DNA of 64,000 nucleotides from Thalassia testudinum (GCA_037157565.1 JAZHRO010000073.1:15754501-15818500); one strand, 5' to 3'. Shown: positions 31,806 through 44,330, counted from the first letter of the stretch. Notes: generated by a model not told the origin, from the letters alone. A program made the numbers and translations.

Positions 31806-34604
31806 TGTTAACGCGGTGAGATCAATGTTTAAACAATCACATTGCAGTATAGTCGAAATCGCTTTGAAAACAAATACAATTTTATTACATGAATTTTAAA
31901 GTCCGAGGTCGAACAGAGGGAACAAACGGAATTCACGCACTAAGCTCAATAATAAATGCAAATTGAATACATAATACTACTCAAAATCTAATAAAAAATA
32001 TAAAGCATGAGTATATGAAGAATAGAAATAATCGTAGTTAAAAATAAATGAAGAGTTCATGAAGAATTGGACATCTGATTATAAAATTAGACGTCTTAAA
32101 ATTACGTGCTACAGTGCCTTTTCCTTCCTCTTTCTCTTCCTTCTTTCTCTAATTTCTCTTGCAACCTCTCTTCTTCTCTTTCCTTTCTCTATCGTTGCTC
32201 CTTCTTCTCTTTGTCTTCTCTTTCTGTCCTCTCTTTCTCTGTCTTGGCTTCTTCCTTTTTCTCTGTCCCTTCTCCCTTCTTCTTCCTTCCTTCTTTTCTT
32301 GATTCTCTGCCTTAGCCTCTCTACAGCTTTTTTCTTTCCTTCAGCTCCTTCCTCTTCTCTTGCCTTTCTCCTTCCTTTAGCTTTCTACCTCCTTCCTTCT
32401 TTCTTCTTCCTTCCTTGGATTTGGCTAAGTGTGGAGCGAATCTTTCCACAGCAAACCCCCCTTCCCTTGCGTAGCATTCCTCTCTTTCTCTCTTCTCTAT
32501 TTCAGTTCGCTCAACCAGAGCCACATCCGATTCGGGTAATCGGACCTAACGGAGACTCGGGTCCAGGCTCACTGGCATGGGTGGTGAGTGAGGAGTGAGT
32601 CAGTCAGGTAAACGGGTCGTGGCCAGGTCCACATGGGCAGTGCCACAGATGAGTCCGTGAGAGGGGGAGAGAGGGACCTCACCCTGTGAGTTGGAGGCGA
32701 TAAGCCTCTGGCAAGAAAACAATTTATGCGGCCACACTCGTTCGTCCAGTTCTGAGGTGGGACTAAACATCCCACCTCCCTTGCACGTGCCGCAACAGAG
32801 ATGTATAACTCAATTGGTGAGGTTGCGTGGGCTGTTAACTCCAATTGGTAGCCTAGACGCACTCGTGCCTCAAGTCTGCATCGTTTGGGACTCATGCCTG
32901 GAGCAACAGCAGCTGTTACACAGGAAGCGAGCTCCAAGATTCTTCATCCATGGCTGCCGGTGTGCCTGAACCTGAAATCATGAGCACGGCCTTACGACCA
33001 TGTTAAAATGCTCAGGGACCTTCGCCAAGGCACGGCAAATGTGTGGCGGCAGTCAGCGTGCCGTGGGAATGGCTGTGGTGGCATGCCTAGGGTTCTCTAT
33101 GGCCGTGTGAGTGGGTGTGCTCGGGGGCTCTTTTGGGTGGTCAACGAAGAGATTAGAGTAGTGGGAGATGATCAGTGGGGTGTTGCGGAGGTTGTAGGAT
33201 GATTGGAGAGGTAGGTGGAAGTGCAGAGCGACGGGGACACCTCGCTGAAGGGATCGTCGAAGGTGGAGAAGGTGATGGTGATCACTGGCATCGAGGGGTG
33301 TTTTTAAGAAATAAAGAGGGGGAATGGGAGTAGAAGAGAGAGGGAAGCTAACAGACCTAATTTAAAGGAGAAGGGGATAGGGAAGTCACCTGGGTTGGTA
33401 TGACTGACATCGGAGACGAAGATCTCCGTAGATGAGGTGGTGGCGAAGACAAGGGTAGAGGTAGCGTCAGGGCCGGTATGGCCGACACGGATGAAGGAGA
33501 GGAAGACAACCCAACCATTAGTATTGTGGTTGGGCGATGAATTAGCGAGGGAAGAACCGCCGGAGCTTGCGGAGGTGTTGTCGCTGGCGAGGAGAGAAGA
33601 ATTAAAGAGGGGGACCAGCCCAATTCCAAGCTGAGGAGATGCAGCTGGATTAGGGGTTGCTTAAATAGTCCTCTGGGAAGGATTTGTGCTTGGAAGCCAA
33701 GCTTCCAAGCAAGGTATGTTTGCCATAGTTGGAAGCTACAAGAAGACCCAAATCTCTCATGCGTGTGCATGAGAGATTGAGTACAAATTAGGGCTCAGTG
33801 ATGGGTTCATACTGAAGGAGGTTACTTAGAGAATCTCCCTTCCAATTTTGGGAGGGATTCTCTGAGCAATCAAGGAGGAATTGCCTTCTAAAGTTTGCCA
33901 GAGTAGGATTCCCTCCACTATAACGGTGGAGGGACCTATTTACAAAGATAATGAAGAAGATAGGGGGCCAAATGAAAGGGTTTTTGAAAGATAGGGGTAG
34001 AGATGTAATCAGGTTGGACTTATTTGCAAAGTAGGTCAAGATGTGTTCCTCTTAGGTCCAAATTTTGGTACAAATCTAATTTGGACCTAAGGAATCTAAA
34101 GGTGAAGTTGGATTTTGGGTTTGACCACGTATGACTAGGTAATTTACTAAAAAATCCAATTTAGGGCAAATATCGAGCTATGACCCCATTCTAGCTCAAA
34201 ATAGGTTCCAATGGCCAATTTGAAAGTTTTAAACCCTAAAGGATATTTTTATATGATTTTTAGAGGTTTTAGGTAAATTTTATCCTGATCAGAACCTTGT
34301 TTAATCAAGTGGGTCTGTTTTAGGGTTACAAGAAGTCATTTAATTCCCAGAACTCACACGAACCCTTTTATGTCTGATTCAACCCACTTTTTATCTTGTT
34401 AAGACCTTTTGACCTGTGTTTAGCCCTTAAGAAAATCTGTTGTTGCACTGCAATGGTAAAATTACAGTTTTACCCCTTATTTCTTGCTTTTCTCTCAGAA
34501 TGGTTATCTAGTGAATTAGGACCTCCAGTTGGTTATGTAGGAGCTCTTGTTATCTTCATTAGGTCAAAATGAGCTAGTTAGGGCTCATGATGGTGTTCCC
34601 ATCA
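31806..34604 (-). mobile_element. 3' LTR of element H
   Basis: On the - strand it runs from TGATGGGAACACC at 34604 to CACGTTAACA-type sequence at 31806. It contains a TATTTAAG TATA-like box near 33660 and, toward its end, a pyrimidine-rich strand segment at 32105-32420. ORFs inside, including 32059-32598 on the + strand (L/S/F-rich), come from the CTTCCTTC composition and are not genes. Confidence 0.85.
32105..32420. repeat. CTT/CTCTTT pyrimidine tract in the H 3' LTR
   Basis: About 315 bp of nearly pure pyrimidine on the + strand (purine on the element's sense strand). It is repeated at 39650-39955 in the other LTR. Low complexity but not a regular microsatellite. Confidence 0.85.
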
Positions 34605-34618
34605 TACCCCCATGCCTA
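34605..34618 (-). promoter_or_regulatory. 3' polypurine tract of element H
   Basis: On the - strand TAGGCATGGGGGTA, directly before the LTR start TGATGGGAAC. Confidence 0.8.
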
Positions 34619-35040
34619 GCTTTTGCTAGTCCCTTAGCAAAATTTTAAGGTTTTAACTTTGATTCCTAACCATGAGTTCCTTGATGTTCAAGAACTATGA
34701 TGTGTGCCTCTTTCTGTAGATTAGGTTAGAATGCCAATAGTAGGCCTAGAGGTACTTAAGTACCAACCAAGATCCGGACCTGACCAGCTCTAGCCTCAGT
34801 CCGCCACGAAGGTTTTTAAGCCCATCGGAACTATCCTAAGGTTCGTTGGACTCCGCAGTTAAAGCACCCATGCTTGTAACATATTTTAGCCTTGGTTTAG
34901 TTTGCAGTGCATTTTTGTAAGAGAGAGATAGAGGACTTTTCTTTGTTTGGAGAGTTTTCTCTTTTTTTCTTTTTATTTCTAGCTTCGGATTGGCTTCTCA
35001 ACACAGTCTGTATCAGATTCCTAGTCCCCATCATCAATCC

Positions 35041-35300
35041 TTAAAGGGCCCTTAGCAATCGATGCTTTGGGATAGCATTGCCCATGGCAACCCCCAGAAC
35101 CCTGGCTTTCGAGATTTCGAGATAATCCCGCCCATGGCATTCTGTAGCTAAATCCAGACCCTGGCAATCAACATTTCGTGATAATGCCACCCATGGCATC
35201 TGAACCAGCACAGGGTGCTTACATGGCCCCGATAGGATATGTTGATATCCTAGGAGACAAGCACCGAGGAGACGATAAGTTATTGCGCATCTTTGAGGGG
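35041..35300 (-). other. Conserved 3' region with CCATGG-type units (element H copy)
   Basis: Read on the - strand: GATGCGCAATAACTTATCG, then TCGGTGCTTGTCTCCTAGG. Three clear units follow, beginning GCCATGGGTGGCATTATCAC, GCCATGGGCGGGATTATCTC and GCCATGGGCAATGCTATCCC, spaced about 50-60 nt. This is the best-preserved copy of the unit array. The - strand ORF across it (35340-35041) is not conserved as protein in A, B or C. Confidence 0.7.
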
Positions 35301-35931
35301 AATTTTCCACCTCTCCGCGCCAGGAACTCGTCCAAATCAACTTATGTTGATCGGCCGCTCCTAATTTTGATGACTTTTTCAGAACAGTTTAAACGCATTT
35401 GCATGATTTTGATACTTGTGCACACTGAACTAGACTGTGTGTGGATTGGGGTGCTTAGGTTACCGAGTCGCATAAACCAGAGGTCAATTAACGAGGCTGA
35501 ATACTCATAAAGCCTTAGACTTGATACTTAAGCTTCGCATTTTTCCCCAACCTCTTAAGGACTATCCAAATCTTAGTGGATACTTGAATTTTTAAGCCTA
35601 GGTGTATAGCCTAAGCGGCCTAAGATCAGCGTTCCTACTAATTTCTTCTATGTTTCATTAGCACTTTTTCCTTTCATTTTCTTTCTCTTGATATGATCTA
35701 GAACTCAGTTAATCCCTTAATTTCCTACTAATGACTATCTCTTTTCTTTTTCAACTTGTGCTCCTTTTTGACATTTCTCACTTTTTCTCCTCAAGTTTTC
35801 TATGGCCTCAAAATTTTCTTTTCTCCAATTTTTTGTTCTTTTTCACAATTTTCTATTTTTTTTGTATTTTTGAATATGTGAATTTTTTGTGAGAACCCTT
35901 CTGAATTTTGATTTTTCGTATGTTTACACTT

Positions 35932-35970
35932 TACCACCCCACCATGCCTAAGTTTCGCAATGTCCTCATT
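35932..35970 (-). promoter_or_regulatory. Internal polypurine tract of element H
   Basis: On the - strand CAATGAGGACATTGCG is followed by TTAGGCATGGTGGGGTGG, the same motif pair that follows the coding region in A, B, C and D. It is present although H has no pol, which shows that H shares the Athila 3' architecture. Confidence 0.6.
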
Positions 35971-36599
35971 GTAAACGGAGAGTGTGAAATAGGTTTGGGT
36001 TCAAGAATTTTAGAACAAGATTTATCGGGTGGGCGAATGGGTCAAGAATGACTGTTATGGACGATTTCAAGCTCTTGCACGTGTACTAGAGGTGGGATTG
36101 ACTATTCAAAAAATTGAACTCTGGGTGCAGTAAACGTGAAGTACAGAAGGATAATCAGAAGGATCTCGATTTTTTGGAATGACGGGTTACCTCACATTAA
36201 GCATTAAATTCAACGCCTTCAGCCAAGCGGGAAATGGTATGGAGATAGAGTGGTCAAATCAGCTGAGTTTTGTAAAACAAGCACCTTGATCAAAAGCCTA
36301 GTTGGTCCAACCAGGTGCTTGTTCAGATCAACAGGCTGATGATGCAGCCCAAACCCAATCAATCTGGTGGGTTGATAAGTGTAGATCAAGAGATGCGGAA
36401 CCCACCATATACTATGGAGCTTGGAATGATATGGAAGTGTGAATCCAGGGTTTGGTTGAGTCAAATCAACCTGGTTAGAGTGGGGATCCTCAAAATAATC
36501 AGTGGATGATGTGGAAACCCTACAGGAGTGATCAGAGAATGATGGAGCATGATTTGTAGTCTGATCAATGTCCGAAACCTGATAAAGATGTGGAGGCGA

Positions 36600-38161
36600 A
36601 TCATTTACAATCAGCTCAGTAAGAGGGGAATCAGAATAAAAATTGAGTCTAGTTGTGGGTCGGGGTTGAAAGTGGGTTTGGATGGGTTATGTATATGTAG
36701 AGGAGGTGGCATCAATAAGAATTGTGTATGAGGGCTCATCTAAAAAGGAATTAAAGGTGGGTTCATTTAGAGAGTCATCTTAGTAGCCATCAAATTCAAA
36801 AGTGAATGCCTGAAGAGTGTTTATAAGATGAAGAAAATCTAGGCTAAGAAGAGATTCGAATTTTGGGTTGTAGTCACTCTTGGCAATTTCTGATTTTGAT
36901 TCCTGAGGATCAAAAAGAAATGATTCCATCTCAATGGAACCTAAATTTAAATCAGTGATCTCAGGATCAGGGACCTCAAAGTTGAAGTCGAAGAATGAAT
37001 CATGTGAGTTGAGGTCATAGATTGGCTCATCGTAATCAGGAAACAATGGTTCTCCAAATCATGGTAAGATTCAAAATTGTTGGAGAAGTTGCGAGAATCA
37101 AGTTCTGAATGAGATTTGAGATCAGAGGTTCCACCATCAAAAAATGTAGACTTAGCAACCTGACTTGGATGTAGCCTATTTGTAGGTGTCCTTATTTGCT
37201 CTAGGCTCAAGTTCTAGGCTTGTGGGGAAGACCCAATCAAAATCCTACTCTTCCAACTCCTCTATTTCTGTATCATAGATTGTTGTGACTTCTGAAAAAT
37301 CAATCTGTATCTCTGAGGATGTTGGAGAGGGACATTCATCAAACAAAGGCCCAAAATCATAATCCCAATTTAAACTTTGATCTTCATCATACGGGACCTT
37401 GTAATCGTCCTAATAAGTTTCAGATCCAGATTCTAGGCTAAGGGTGTGGGTTGAATTACTAGAATCTACGTCAGAATTGCCTCCGAGGGTCACCTTATCA
37501 GAATAAGGGATGGGATTTACACCCTCGAGAGGTTCTATTTTAATCTCATCATTATAGGAGTCTCGAAATTCTATGCTTGGTGAACCATGATTTTGGTTTT
37601 CTAGGGCTGGCTCAAAATTGTGTTCTCCTGCAATTGGGACTTCGCAACCTAATTCAAGATCAAGCATGTTGTATTCCATCTGAGTTGGGAATCCACAACA
37701 ACCTTGTGCCTCAAACCCGGGATTTGAGAAGTCATGTTGATTGTCAATACTAGTCCAAGATGTTTCATTAGCTGTTTGGTGCACGTACGGGTATTTTTGA
37801 TCGATAATTTTTTTTAACAATTTCATCATCTCTTGCCATTTTTCAAGATCTTGGTGTTTTTCCCAAAGTAAAGAATTTGTTATACATTGGAGATATTCAA
37901 AGTTATGCAATTTTTCTATCTCAATGAATCTGTTATGAGAATGTCTCAGGTTGATCCCTTCGTCACTTCTGTTAATAACAATTGGGCACAGTTTATGATG
38001 AAGGTTGTTGTTATTAGTACACTAACCTGAATGTTTTCTATGGGTTTTGAGGTTTTGTACTCAATCTCATAAAATTCAAGGGCATCCTCAATCATTCTAT
38101 CTCTCATGGATCTTTGTGATTCAGGTTTCTTGAATGGTCTTCCTAAGTAACCAAGCTGCAT
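36600..38161 (-). pseudogene. Unrecognised acidic ORF of element H, broken
   Basis: The only coding-like part of H. ATG at 38161 (MQLGYLGRPFKKPESQRSM) opens a basic 45-residue block ending YKTSKPIENIQ. After a frame change the open phase continues from about 37967 (SDEGINLRHSHNRFIEIEKL) to 37410. Stops and a further shift follow, then an open block 37046-36780 rich in D, E, N and S (FPDYDEPIYDLNSHDSFFDF), with coding-like sequence on to about 36600. A Leu/Lys heptad-like stretch lies near 37850. No retroviral gag, protease or pol motif is seen, and I do not recognise the family. The acidic character recalls the PR-RT linker tail of B, but I see no alignment. Confidence 0.5.
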
Positions 38162-39330
38162 TTTTGAATCGGATCATGGAATCAAGATGTAGAATTAGAA
38201 TTCAAGTCTTAGAATGAAGTGATTTGCTCTGAATAGAGACTCCTAAAGAAAATCTATGTGTGTGCTCTAAATAGAAGGGATGAGGGACTAGATGTGATGT
38301 TGACCCAATCAAGGCACCCAAAGATTTTTGGATGACTACAGAGGTTCGGGGCAGATGATACCCCTGGATCAGAAAGTCGTCCACCTAAGAATTACCTGGG
38401 CAACCAGAGAGGGAGAGTCCCGCAAAGACCCATATACAGTAGAGCGCCCCCACAGGTTACAGGGTTTCCCCCACCTGACCTCTCTTGTCACTGAGGGTCC
38501 AGGTAGACCAGAATGGATAACTTGACCTCTTAAGTCTACCAGTTTTATGTCCTAGTTTATGCCTTTGATTTCACTTGAATTAGCAGTTGTTTTGACTTGT
38601 GACCTAATTTGGAGGTTGGTTGGCCTATAATGTAGTCCAACTTCACATGACCTGCCCTAAAGATGGTAGAATGACTCTAGGTCAAGACCTAGAAATCACC
38701 CTGATTTGACTCCCAGGTTATTAGGGCTAAGTATTTCTAGGGTTCAAGTGAGTTTAGAGTCTGATTTTAGGATTTTTCTTGATTAGATCTTTTCAATCAA
38801 GGACTTGGGTAGCACACAAATGCGGGTGGGTCAGTTTCTTTTTATGCAAGTGTGAACTAGCACTCCAAAACCCTAATGTAGAAACCCTAATTTGGCTTTA
38901 TTTCCAAGTCTACTTTGATTTTTCAAGAATGTTCTCCTTGGACTTCAAACAAGAAGTGCGTAGTCCAAGGAGGTTAGAAATTAAGCGTAATCCCTAGTAG
39001 GTACAGGAATTTTGGGGTAGGATCTCTAAATAGAATCGCTTCAACTTCAATAGGATTTGAAAATTTCGTAAATCAGGAAACCTGCCTTTTAAATGACGAT
39101 TACTATAAAAAGAAGGCAGGTGAATCCTAATTGATTGTTCCCCTTTTGTCTTCCTCAAATTAGGAGGTTGATTAGGGAAGAATAGAGAAGTTACCTACCC
39201 TAGAGTGGTTGACTTGCGCAGAAGATTGCTTCATGGAGTACCTCGCAAAAATCACAATAAAATAAATAGGGCAAGTTAGTGCTCAAATATAATCAAATAA
39301 TGCAGTGACTCATGGTGAATTGCGTGTTTC
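38162..39330 (-). other. Leader of element H
   Basis: About 1.17 kb between primer site and the acidic ORF. Only short shadow ORFs are present. Nothing else recognised. Confidence 0.6.
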
Positions 39331-39348
39331 TCCCCGACAACGGCGCCA
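39331..39348 (-). promoter_or_regulatory. Primer binding site of element H (tRNA-Asp type)
   Basis: On the - strand TGGCGCCGTTGTCGGGGA, adjacent to the 5' LTR end. It differs by one base from the plant tRNA-Asp complement. It shows that H uses the Athila primer although it encodes no Athila proteins. Confidence 0.88.
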
Positions 39349-39351
39349 AAA

Positions 39352-42119
39352 TGTTAACGTGGCAAGATCGATGTTTAAATAATCACGTTGCAGTATAGTT
39401 GAAATCGCTTTAAAAATAAATACAATTTTATTACTCGAATTTCAAAGTCCGAGGCCGAACATAGGGAGCAAATGGAATTCCTGCACTAAGCTCAATAATA
39501 AATGCAAATTGAACACATAATACTACTCAAAATCTAATAAAAAATATAAAGCATGAGTATATGAAGAATATAAATAATTGTAGCTAAAAATAAATGGAGA
39601 GTTCATAAAGAATTGGACGTCTGATTGTAAAATCAGACGTCTTGAAATTATGTGCTACAGTGCCTTTTCCTTCTTTCTCTGCCTTCTTTCTCTGATTTCT
39701 CTTACAACCTCTCTTCTTCTCTTTCTTCTCCTTCCTTTCTCTGTCATTGCTCCTTCTTCTCTTTCCTTCTTCTCTTTCTCTGTCTTGGCTTTGTCCTTTT
39801 TCTCTGGCCCTTCTCCCTTCTTCTTCTTCCTTCTTCTCTTGATTCTCTGCCTTAGCCTCTGTATGGCTCTTTTCTTTCCTTCAGCTCCTTCCTCTTCTCT
39901 TGCCTTTCTCCTTCCTTTAGCTTTCTTCCTCCTTCCTTCTTTCTTCTTCCTTCCTTGGATTTAGCTAAGTGTGGAACGAATCTTTCCACAGCAAAACCCC
40001 CCTTCCCCTACGTAGTGTTCCTTTCATTCTCCTCTATTTTGGTTCTCTCTCCCAGAGCCACATCTAGTTCGAGTAATCAGACCTAACGGAGACCCGGGTC
40101 CAGGCTCACCGACGTGGGTGGTGAGTGAGGAGTGAGTTGGTTGGGTAAATGGGTCGTGGCCAGGTCCACGTGGGCAATGCCGTGGACGAGGCCATGAGAG
40201 GGGGAGAGAGGGACCTCACCCCATGAGTTGGAGGCGATAAGCCTCTGGCAAGAACACAATTTATGCGGCCACACTCATTCGTTCCATTCCGAGGTGGGAC
40301 TAAACGTCCCACCTCCCTTGCGTGCACCGCAGCAGAGATGTATAACTCAATTGGTGAGGCTGCGTGGGTTGTTGACTCCAATTGGCAGCTTGGACGCACT
40401 CATGCCTCAAGTCCGCGTCGTATGGGACTCACACTTGGAGCAGTAGCTGCTGGAACACAGGACCATGGCGATCGGTGTGCCTGAAGATGAAATCATGAGC
40501 ACGACCTTGCGACCATGTTAAAACACTCAGGGAGCTTCGCCAAGGCATGACGAATGTGTGGCGGTGGTCGGCATGGCGTGGGAACAGCTATGGTGGCATG
40601 CCTAGGGTTCTCTGTGGCCATGTGAGTAGGTGTGTTCGGGGCCTCTTTTAGGTGGTCGATGGAGAAGTTAGAGTAGTGGGCGATGATCAGTGAGGTGTTG
40701 CGGAGGTCGTAGGGTGATTGGCGAGGCAGGTGGAAGTGCAGAGCGACGGGGACACCTCTCCAGAGGGATCGCCGGAGGTGGAGAAGGTGATGGTGATCGG
40801 TGGCATCGAGGGGTGTTTTTGAGAAATAAAGAGGGGGAACTGGAGTAGAAGAGAGAGGGAAGCTAACAGACCTAATTTAAAGACGAAGGGGATAGGGAAG
40901 GTGTCTAGGCTGGTACGGCCAACATTGGAGACTAAGATCTCCGTAGATGAGGCTGCGATGAAGACGAGGGAAGAGGCGGCGTCAGGGCTGGTATGGTCGA
41001 CGCGGATGAAGGAGAGGTAGACAACCCAACCATTGGTATTGTGGTTGGGTGATGAATTAGCGTGGGAACAACCATCGGAGCTTGCATAGGTGTTGAGGCT
41101 GGCGAGGAGAGAAGAATTAAAGAGGGGGACTGACCCAATTCCAAGCTGAGGAGATGCAGTTCGATCAGGGGTTGCTTAAATAGTCCTCTGGGGAAGGATT
41201 TGTGCTTGGAAGCCAATCTTCCAAGCAAGGTATGTCCGCCGGAGTTGGAAGCTTCAAAAGGACCCAAATCTCTCATGCATTCACATGAGAGATTGGGTAC
41301 AAATTAGGGCTCAATGATGGGTTCATACTGGAGGAGATTACTTAGAGAATCTCCCTTCCAATTTTGGGAGGGATTCTCTGAGCAATCAAGGAGGAATTGC
41401 CTTCTAAAGTTCGTTGAAGTAGGATTCCCTCCACTATAATGGTAGAGGGACCTATTTGTGAAGACGATGAAGAAGCTAGGGGGCCAAATGCAAGAGTTTT
41501 TGAAAGATAGGGGCAGAAATGTAATCAGGTTGGACTTATTTGCAAAGTAGGTCAAGATGAGTTCCTCTTAGGTCAAAATTTTGGTATAAACCTAATTTGG
41601 ACCTAAGGAATTCAATGGTGAAGTTGGATTTTGGGTTTGATCACGTTTGATTGGGAAATTGATGCAAAAACCTAATTTAGGCAAATATCTAGTTGAGACC
41701 CCATTCTAGCTCAAAATAGATTCCAATGGCCAATTTGAAAGTTTTAAACCCTAGAGGATATTTTTCTATGATTTTTAGAGCCTTTAGGTGAATTTTATCC
41801 TGATCAGAACCTTATTTAATCAAGTGGGTCTGTTTTAGGGTTACAAGAAGTCATTTAATTCCCAGAACTCACACGAACCCTTTTATGTCTGATTCAACCA
41901 ACTTTTTATCTTGGTAAGACCTTTTGACCTGTGTTTAGCCCTTGAGAAAACCTGTTGTTACACTGTAATGGTAAAATTACAGTTTTACCCCTTGTTTCTT
42001 GTATTTCTCTCAGAATGGTTATTCAGTGAATTACGACCTCCAGTTGGTTATGTAGGAGCTTTTATTCTCTTCATTAGGTCAAAATGAGCTAGTTAGGACT
42101 CATGATGGTGTTCCCATCA
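39352..42119 (-). mobile_element. 5' LTR of element H
   Basis: The partner of 31806-34604, about 2768 bp with scattered substitutions and small indels. TATA-like TATTTAAG lies near 41176-41184 on the - strand, and a pyrimidine tract at 39650-39955. No genes; the + strand ORFs here follow the tract composition. Confidence 0.87.
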
Positions 42120-42124
42120 CTAGC

Positions 42125-42939
42125 CAATCCACTAAATCATACCAGTTTAACAAGGGTTGCACAACCTCTTACAATCCACTTCCCTTTTATCCTGAAGAGA
42201 AGCAAAAACAACAACTATGGATCTTCCAAACAAACTTAGAATCTGCAAATTAAAACAACAATGTAAAATAACAATAATGAATTCTATGAAACCTCACTAA
42301 ATGATAAAACCAATTTTTCGTAGAGGTTCGAGGCGTCGTGCTTTTGAAGAACATAAAGAACATGGCACGAAAGCCTTTGCAAATAAGCACAAGAAGCTAT
42401 GTTTTTGAATGGTATTTCTATTTAAAAGTTATGAAAGAATGGGCTGCGTACGACCTCTATTTATACAAAAAATTTTGCCTGAATAGGAAATTAAATTGGT
42501 CGATCAATTAAGGTTAATTGGTCGATCAAAAGGCAATTTGGTCGACCAATTAGGAAGGTTGGTTGATCACTATTGAGCGATCAATTAGCTTGCTTGGTCG
42601 ATCAAGATGATTTTTCTCAACTTTCTAAAATTAGCTGATTCGATCGGTCAATTAATTTGGTTGGTCAATCAAGGTGATTTGGTCGATCAATTATATAGTT
42701 TGGTTGATCAATAACCCTAAAAGTTTGGTTTTGACAAGATGCACGAAAAATTCATATTTGAGTTTTATTTGAGGTTCCTTACAATAATGCCCTAGACTCA
42801 AATAAATATAAAATGATGCACATCAGCAACTATCTTCTCTTGTCTTGAAGGATGCTTTGATGCTTTAATCCGAGATAGTCTTAAAATGTTAGTATAGCAA
42901 TAAACATAATTTTGGTGTATCAAAACAGAGGTGCTTACA
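42125..42939 (-). mobile_element. 5' LTR of element K, outer part
   Basis: Continues the LTR interrupted at 31805. It contains the TTGGTCGATCAA array at about 42495-42715 and the TATA box near 42460, and ends GAGGTGCTTACA at 42939. Confidence 0.88.
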
Positions 42940-44330
42940 GGGTTCGAGTTAGGTAAATTCCTGGGGTTAGGCTCTGGTTGAGCAAGTAAAACTTCAAGGG
43001 TCGGTTATCTTTTCTTTGATTTCTCTTATCCCTAATTTCATTCATCAATGGTTGTTAAGTATTGACAAGTTGTAACATTAACTGTTGCATATCTCTTATT
43101 TTCTTGTCAAACTCACTTCTAAATGATTGGGAATCTTGCATAACTCTAGTTTGGTTGTTGTTATTTGAAAATGGAACTGGGTTGAGTTTAAGTTGGGACA
43201 TTTAGTTAGGTTTATACCCTTGGTTCCTCTAAGAAAAACTAGGGTGATTCTGCCAACCTGGGTTATAGGTGTTAGAATATGGATTATTTTCTTGCCTAAA
43301 GTTGCCCTGAGGACCTTGAGCATCTTCTAATTGAGTATAGGAAGATGAATGAGAATCTAATGTTGAAGTTTGGACATTAGAATTATACATGGGCATTGGT
43401 TCTTGGTAAAGAGGGGCAAAAGAGGGTTGAACTTCACATGTGTGGGATCGAAGGTTAGATCTTTGACTCTCAAGTTCTTTTGTTAATCATCTCCCATTCT
43501 CTAGTGTTCAGTATCTCATGAAAAGCATCCATTGGAGCATGATTAAGGGAGTTCTCAGTCATGTTTTCAAACAATTCATAAGCTTCATCTTCCTTACTTA
43601 GGAAATTTCCACCATAGGCAGCATCGACATTATACCTAAGTTGTTCATTAAGGCCATGGTAGAATATTTGAACTATCTGTCAACGAGGAATTCCATGATG
43701 TGGGCACTTCCTAAGAATCTCCTTAAGTCTCTCCCAAGCTTCGTGGAGATGTTCACTAGGTTGCTGAGTGAAACTAGTAATGACTCTCCTCATAGCATTG
43801 GTTTTACCTATAGGAAAGTACTTAAAGAATTCAGATCGAAGTTCAACCCAAGTGTTTATTGGTTTTCCTACATTTTGATTCAAGAATTTAGCCTTATCTT
43901 TTAATGGGAATGAAAACAATCTCATCATTAGGGAATCCTCACTTAGATTTCTGTTTCTCATAGTTTTGCTAATAGTCTCTAATTCATCTAAGTGTAAAAA
44001 AGTGTTCTCATTGCTATGCCCATAAAAATGAGATAATAAGGCTATAGTGGAGGGTTTTATTTCAAAATCATCATCAACTTCTAGAATTTGGACAAAAGGC
44101 TCAGGGACTTGACTTGAGGGATCATAAAATTCCCTTAAGGGTCTTAGATGGTTAACAGGTTGAAACCTCTAATATAATTCTTGTTGTTGAATTTCCAAAA
44201 ATTGTTGTTGTAATTGCCGCAACAATTGGTTTTGGATTTCTTGGTTATCCATTTGTTCATTACTAGTCCTATATTGTTCTTTAATTAAAGGTTCTACTAA
44301 ATTAGGAAATAAAGATCTACGACTAAGCAT
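42940..44330 (-). pseudogene. gag: Element E gag, broken
   Basis: The start at 44330 gives MLSRRSLFPNLVEPLIKEQY, aligned with the gag starts of B and G. A Gln-rich stretch (LLRQLQQQFLEIQQQELY) ends in a stop. The capsid domain follows: DDFEIKPSTIALLSHFYGH, MMRLFSFPLKDKAKFLNQ, FFKYFPIGKTNAMRRVI, HEAWERLKEILRKCPHHGIPR, then DAAYGGNFLSKEDEAYELF. NTYNPGWQNHPSFS lies near 43260. Stops at about 44169, 43680 and in the C-terminal third. The frame is then cut by element K at 42940 and resumes at 23765. Confidence 0.88.

Larger units (their letters stand above)
31806..42119 (-). mobile_element. Element H: non-autonomous Athila relative without gag or pol (LARD-like)
   Basis: Two LTRs of about 2.8 kb (31806-34604 and 39352-42119) enclose 4.75 kb of internal sequence. 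On the - strand it has a perfect-looking tRNA-Asp type primer site, a leader, an unrecognised acidic ORF, the conserved Athila 3' region and both polypurine tracts. No gag, protease, RT or integrase motif is found in any frame. The LTRs differ at many positions, so it is not a recent insertion, although it is younger than K. Confidence 0.88.
23766..42939 (-). mobile_element. Element K: SIRE/Maximus-like Ty1/copia retrotransposon
   Basis: Ends TGTGAGTGG...GCTTACA with flanking TGGTT (23761-23765) and GGGTT (42940-42944), a 5-bp duplication with one change. On the - strand: 5' LTR (42939-31597, split by element H), initiator-Met primer site, gag, protease, integrase, RT, RNase H, a downstream ORF, polypurine tract and 3' LTR. 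The copia gene order (integrase before RT) and the extra ORF after RNase H indicate the SIRE/Maximus group. Many stops; inactive. Confidence 0.9.

Noticed and set aside
32059..32598. 179-codon L/S/F-rich ORF resembling a membrane protein
   Set aside because: It is created by the CTT-rich tract of the H LTR; the other LTR copy (39650-39964) has a different length and frame.
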